Below, piece by piece: positions 60,611 through 64,000 of a stretch of 64,000 bases of DNA. This DNA comes from Nostoc sp. MS1 (GTDB lineage Bacteria > Cyanobacteriota > Cyanobacteriia > Cyanobacteriales > Nostocaceae): NCBI RefSeq assembly GCF_019976755.1, contig NZ_AP023441.1:1-64000 (forward strand), read 5' to 3'. Below the pieces are notes generated by a model that was not told the origin of the DNA, ran no database searches, and saw only the letters and a program-made list of their open reading frames with translations. Both the position numbers and the translations under genes were made by a program. Numbering within the stretch: position 1 is the first letter of the stretch; each line of letters begins with the position of its first letter.

Positions 60611-61192
60611 ATGTTCAATAAAATGATGGGTAAGACTCGTTATGTAGTGTCTCGCTTGTTTCTGCACTTGGGCGGGTCTGATGTAGCGCCGATTTTGGGA
60701 GAATTAAACCGAATTGCACGAGATGCGATCGATGCGGAAGGCGAGATAGAAGCATTAGGGGAAGGATTGGTAGAACTGAGCGAAACCCTACTGCGTTATG
60801 ATGAGTATTGGATCTCTGCTGCCAATGAAGGTGATGTATTCTGGAGCGAAGGCGAAGCAGGAGATTACGTCAACGATTTATTTAGCGATTCTGCGGCTAG
60901 ATATGGTGCTGATTTAGAGTTAGATGGTGATGATTTCGATGAGCCTTTATCCTTACCCGCAACACGCAACATCGTCATTATGATTACAGTTGCTTTTGAG
61001 GGTGAAGTACCGGAATTAGAAACTGATTTGGCTAATATCCAAGCTTTAAAGGAAGGGTTAAAAGCCTTCATTAATTTACATTACAAACACAAACTCAGAG
61101 CTATACAGGTGCATTTCTCACCAGCACGATTAGGCGATGAACTGAGTAATGATCAGCTATTGCAATATTACCCAGAGTTGATACCTTTATAA
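60611..61192 (+). CDS. DUF1517-family protein
   Basis: A 193-residue cyanobacterial protein of the DUF1517 type. It shows VAPILGELNRIARDAIDAEG, LLRYDEYWISAANEGDVFWS, and a C-terminal block with NIVIMITVAFEGEVPELETD and LSNDQLLQYYPELIPL. Family members are linked to thylakoids or plastids but are not characterised in detail. The start at 60611 is ATG with GGAGG at 60595-60599, a slightly long distance; the frame opens earlier in a repeat. Confidence 0.75.
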   Translation: MFNKMMGKTRYVVSRLFLHLGGSDVAPILGELNRIARDAIDAEGEIEALGEGLVELSETLLRYDEYWISAANEGDVFWSEGEAGDYVNDLFSDSAARYGADLELDGDDFDEPLSLPATRNIVIMITVAFEGEVPELETDLANIQALKEGLKAFINLHYKHKLRAIQVHFSPARLGDELSNDQLLQYYPELIPL

Positions 61193-61260
61193 TTTGTGGG
61201 GTTGTCCGTACCTACGACCCATCAGAGAACTTGTTAAGCTCGAAAATAGATGACAATGCC

Positions 61261-62139
61261 ATGATCATGACCATACTACGTAAATTTACAGTGCTTTTTT
61301 TAGCAGCTACTTTGTGTTTAACAACCGTCGCTTGTGGAGGAGGAGAACAAACCACCTCTACAAACGGGAATGTTAGACAAACTTCTGTTAGTACCAAACT
61401 CAATGACGGTCAGTATCAAGTACAACAAGCTACTTATGATGATGCTACCGGAGAATATACTTTATTTTTACTCAACAGCAAGCCCCCAACTTTTACCACC
61501 GAAAATTTACAAATGGCACGGCTGACTGATGAGGAAGTCAAAGAAGGTAAAAAAAGTTATTTGAAAGTTGAAAATGGACAGCCAGCTCTATACTTAACTG
61601 AAGATTTTAAGATTGAGTACGTCCATAACGTTACAGAGAATAAAACTAATCCCCAAACCGGACAACAAGAAACGGTTGTAGTTCGACGCGAAAATAGCTT
61701 TTGGGCCCCCTTTGCTGGTTCTGTAGCTGGTAGCATTGCGGGTCAAGCAATTGGTAATGCCTTGTTTAGACCCCAGTATTACGTTCCTCCTGTTTATCAG
61801 CCAGGTGGTATTAGCGGCTTTGGTGGATATGGTAGTAGCTACGACCAAGCAGTATCCAGCTATCGCAGCCGTTACAATGCACCACCCGCAGCCGTGAGAA
61901 ATCGTACAGCTTTCCGCACCACCGGCACAATTAGAAGGTCGCCTACTACTCCTACCGTCCGTCGTACAGTACCACGCACCACAACCAACCGTCCTTCTGG
62001 TTCTGGTTTTGGCGGTAGCACCTTAAGACCTTCTGGCAATTCCAGCACAACCAGACGTAGCCCTAGTGGGAGCAGTTTTGGTAGTGGACGTTCTACCCCG
62101 CGTCGTTCCAATAGTGGCTTTGGCAGCAGAAGACGCTAA
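61261..62139 (+). CDS. Glycine/serine/arginine-rich lipoprotein, unknown function
   Basis: A 292-residue lipoprotein. The N-terminal signal peptide is ILRKFTVLFLAATLCLTTVAC, with lipobox TVAC and acylation at that Cys. Residues about 60-130 are the only ordered-looking part. A glycine-zipper-like membrane segment SVAGSIAGQAIGNALF lies near 155-170, then a long disordered tail rich in Arg, Ser, Thr and Gly (RTTGTIRRSPTTPTVRR and on) that resembles nucleic-acid or polyanion-binding tails. ATG at 61261 fits the signal peptide. Confidence 0.75.
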   Translation: MIMTILRKFTVLFLAATLCLTTVACGGGEQTTSTNGNVRQTSVSTKLNDGQYQVQQATYDDATGEYTLFLLNSKPPTFTTENLQMARLTDEEVKEGKKSYLKVENGQPALYLTEDFKIEYVHNVTENKTNPQTGQQETVVVRRENSFWAPFAGSVAGSIAGQAIGNALFRPQYYVPPVYQPGGISGFGGYGSSYDQAVSSYRSRYNAPPAAVRNRTAFRTTGTIRRSPTTPTVRRTVPRTTTNRPSGSGFGGSTLRPSGNSSTTRRSPSGSSFGSGRSTPRRSNSGFGSRRR

Positions 62140-62247
62140 ACAGTTGACAGTTGACAATGGACAATGGACAGTGAACGCTAAACAGTTGACAGTGAACAGT
62201 GGACATAACCTGTCAACTGTCAACTGTCAACTGTCAACTGTCAACTG
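62140..62247. repeat. CAGTTGA heptamer arrays forming a hairpin between converging genes
   Basis: 62183-62205 (CAGTTGACAGTGAACAGTGG and ACA) and its near complement 62211-62233 (TGTCAACTGTCAACTGTCAA and CTG) are separated by 5 nt. About 20 of 23 positions pair. The stop codon and last codons (QLTVDS) of the histidine kinase gene are inside the array. Confidence 0.85.
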
Positions 62248-64000
62248 ATAAAGTGGAAGTGTAATGATAAACTCAGCCCCCTGTCTTGGTGCAGAGATAC
62301 ACTCTAACTGTCCCTGGTGATTATTGACGATAATTTGATAACTGATTGATAATCCCATGCCAGTGCCTTTACCTACAGGTTTGGTGGTAAAGAAGGGGTC
62401 AAATAAGCGAGTACGAACTTTCTCTGTCATTCCCGGCCCGTTGTCAGCAATATAAATTATTACCTGATTGTTAGTAGTAAGTTTAGTTTTAATTACTATT
62501 TGTGGATTGTTAATTACTGACTCTTCTAAAGCATCGATCGCATTAGTTAATAAATTCATAAATACTTGATTGAGTTGTCCGGCGTGACATACTATCTTGG
62601 GTAGGCTGCCGTACTCTTTGATTATTTGAATTGCTCTAGAATCAGCTTTAGCTTTGAGGCGATGTTGTAACAATAGTAATGTATTGTCAATACCTTCATG
62701 AATATCTGCCGGCTTCATGCCAGCTTCGTCTAAGCGAGAGAAATTACGTAAAGATAAAACTATCTGCCGGATACGTTCGGCCCCTATGTCCATTGAGTCT
62801 AGGATTTTAGGCAAATCTTGAGCGATAAAATCTAAATCTATCTGAGAAATTTGCTGATGAATTTCTGGTACTGGTGGGTGGTAGTGCTGTTGATATAGTT
62901 GGATTAAATGCAGTAATTCACAAACATATTCACGAGTATGGTTGAGATTACCATAGATGAAATTGACGGGATTATTAATTTCGTGGGCAACACCAGCTAC
63001 TAATTGTCCCAGACTGGACATTTTTTCCGTTTGAATTAGTTGTGTCTGGGTTTGTTGGAGTTCTAATAAAGCCGCTTCTAGTTGCTGTGCTTTTTCTTGG
63101 GCAATTTGAGCAGCAATGCGATATTTGGCTTCAGATTGGCGTAATTCTTCTTCAGTTTGCTTGCGCTTAATACCAATGGCAATTGCACTAGCGGAAATAC
63201 TTAAAGCATCCAAGGTAGACTGGTTGAGGGCTTGGCGAGAAAACATGGCCAGTACCCCAAATATTTCTCCTTCCACAATCAAAGGATAGCCAGCAAAGGC
63301 AATCATTCCCTCTTGCTTTGCCCATTCTTTATTTCCCACACGCGGATCTGTCTGCACAGAATTGGTAATGTGGGGTTTACCTTCTTCGGCGATTAACCCG
63401 ATTTTGAATTGCCCAACTGGTACATATCTATGAGGCCCGTCAATGTGGGTATACATTCCCGAACTAACTTGCAGTTCAAGAACGTTATCTTGTTTATTGA
63501 GAGTCCAGATACGAGCAAAAGCTGCATCTAAATGTCTCACTATCGCCTGCGTACAGCCCTGCATTAAATTTTGTAAAGTATGGCTTTGAGAGAGAACCGA
63601 ATCAACTTCAGAGCGAAAATCTGCTAATTTAACTCTCTGGGCTAATTCTGCTTCCGTGCGTTTGCGGTCTGTAATATCGTATGCTATACCCACAAAGTAT
63701 ACAACATTGCCATTCTCATCTTTAACCGGAGAGGAACTACTAGTATGCCAGCGCCAGCTACCATCCTTGTGTTTTGTGCGGTATTCTAAGGGAGCTTGCT
63801 TCTGCCCAGTTTTGACAACTGTTGATAGGTAGTCTGCACACACTGGCACATCATCGGGGTGGACAAAGGGAACAAAAGATTTACCTTCTACTTCCGCTAT
63901 TTCATGCCCTAATAAATCAGTCCAATTAGGGGAAACATAAGAGAAAATACCCTCAAGTGTTAACACAAAAATAATATTATTGGCATTTTCGACAATCTGC
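62227..64000 (-). CDS. PAS-GAF sensor histidine kinase (5' end cut off by the window)
   Basis: At least 590 residues; the frame is open to the window end on its 5' side, since bases 64000-63967 continue the PAS domain (QIVENANNIIF). Order visible: PAS with PAC (WRWHTSSSSPVKDENGNVVY, VGIAYDITDRKRTE), GAF domain (about 140-290; VLELQVSSGMYTHIDGP), a coiled-coil linker, a HisKA-like segment with VAGVAHEINNPVNF, and an HATPase_c domain with NAIDAL (N-box), DNGPGM (G1) and GTGMGLS (G2). No response regulator adjoins. The last residues (QLTVDS) come from a heptamer array. Confidence 0.92.
   Translation of the reverse strand, partial: QIVENANNIIFVLTLEGIFSYVSPNWTDLLGHEIAEVEGKSFVPFVHPDDVPVCADYLSTVVKTGQKQAPLEYRTKHKDGSWRWHTSSSSPVKDENGNVVYFVGIAYDITDRKRTEAELAQRVKLADFRSEVDSVLSQSHTLQNLMQGCTQAIVRHLDAAFARIWTLNKQDNVLELQVSSGMYTHIDGPHRYVPVGQFKIGLIAEEGKPHITNSVQTDPRVGNKEWAKQEGMIAFAGYPLIVEGEIFGVLAMFSRQALNQSTLDALSISASAIAIGIKRKQTEEELRQSEAKYRIAAQIAQEKAQQLEAALLELQQTQTQLIQTEKMSSLGQLVAGVAHEINNPVNFIYGNLNHTREYVCELLHLIQLYQQHYHPPVPEIHQQISQIDLDFIAQDLPKILDSMDIGAERIRQIVLSLRNFSRLDEAGMKPADIHEGIDNTLLLLQHRLKAKADSRAIQIIKEYGSLPKIVCHAGQLNQVFMNLLTNAIDALEESVINNPQIVIKTKLTTNNQVIIYIADNGPGMTEKVRTRLFDPFFTTKPVGKGTGMGLSISYQIIVNNHQGQLECISAPRQGAEFIITLPLYQLTVDS

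Overview
The window is a chromosomal segment of a filamentous heterocyst-type cyanobacterium (Nostoc/Anabaena group). Signs are chlG (chlorophyll synthase), a Get3d-type ATPase of photosynthetic lineages, two eukaryote-type Ser/Thr kinases, many GCGATCGC (HIP1) octamers, and many short heptamer repeat arrays (STRR type, e.g. AGTTGAC, TAGTCAT, AATTACG) between genes. The species is an inference. No rRNA, tRNA or CRISPR array was recognised.

Layout. 0-3.3 kb: dnaA, an origin-like spacer with seven DnaA-box-like nonamers, dnaN. 3.4-10 kb: a glycosyltransferase, a wrecked peptide-permease remnant, membrane-anchored Mn superoxide dismutase, a HAD phosphatase, an IS630 scrap and a CHASE2-Ser/Thr kinase. 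10-25.9 kb: housekeeping and metabolism: NYN/LabA-like protein, leuA, a DapF-like protein with both catalytic cysteines changed to serine, RecQ-type helicase, Uma2 protein, pheS, surE, an MBL hydrolase, ribF, ridA, Nudix, malQ, a RodZ-like protein, a pseudouridine synthase and a DUF2993 protein.

26-37.4 kb is an AT-rich accessory stretch. It holds a coiled-coil protein of unknown function facing a TerB-dynamin GTPase fusion, an antitoxin-like orphan, three related small membrane proteins (two with the C-terminal motif GYCRKRLALCH), a deletion derivative of an IS701-type element with both ends visible, fragments of IS5 and pRiA4b ORF-3 genes, and two exported or cell-wall-related proteins.

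37.5-64 kb returns to core genes: cdsA, cbiT, a Ser/Thr kinase with a membrane tail, a DUF2862 protein, Get3d, chlG, a zinc alcohol dehydrogenase, a thioredoxin-like protein, a subtilase with a membrane tail, cax, a GH57/DUF3536 protein, purU, a LURP-one-like protein, an amidase, a DUF4351 protein, tyrA with a nearby fossil copy of part of itself, a pentapeptide-repeat protein, a DUF1517-like protein, a lipoprotein, and a PAS-GAF histidine kinase cut by the window end.

The most notable points are the Cys-to-Ser DapF homologue, the TerB-dynamin fusion, the GYCRKRLALCH family, two insertions of an apparently related ~24-nt dispersed repeat (one inside an IS fragment, one shown by comparison of two copies of a longer repeat), and heptamer arrays that form a long inverted repeat covering the pheS start codon and that supply the stop codons of other genes.
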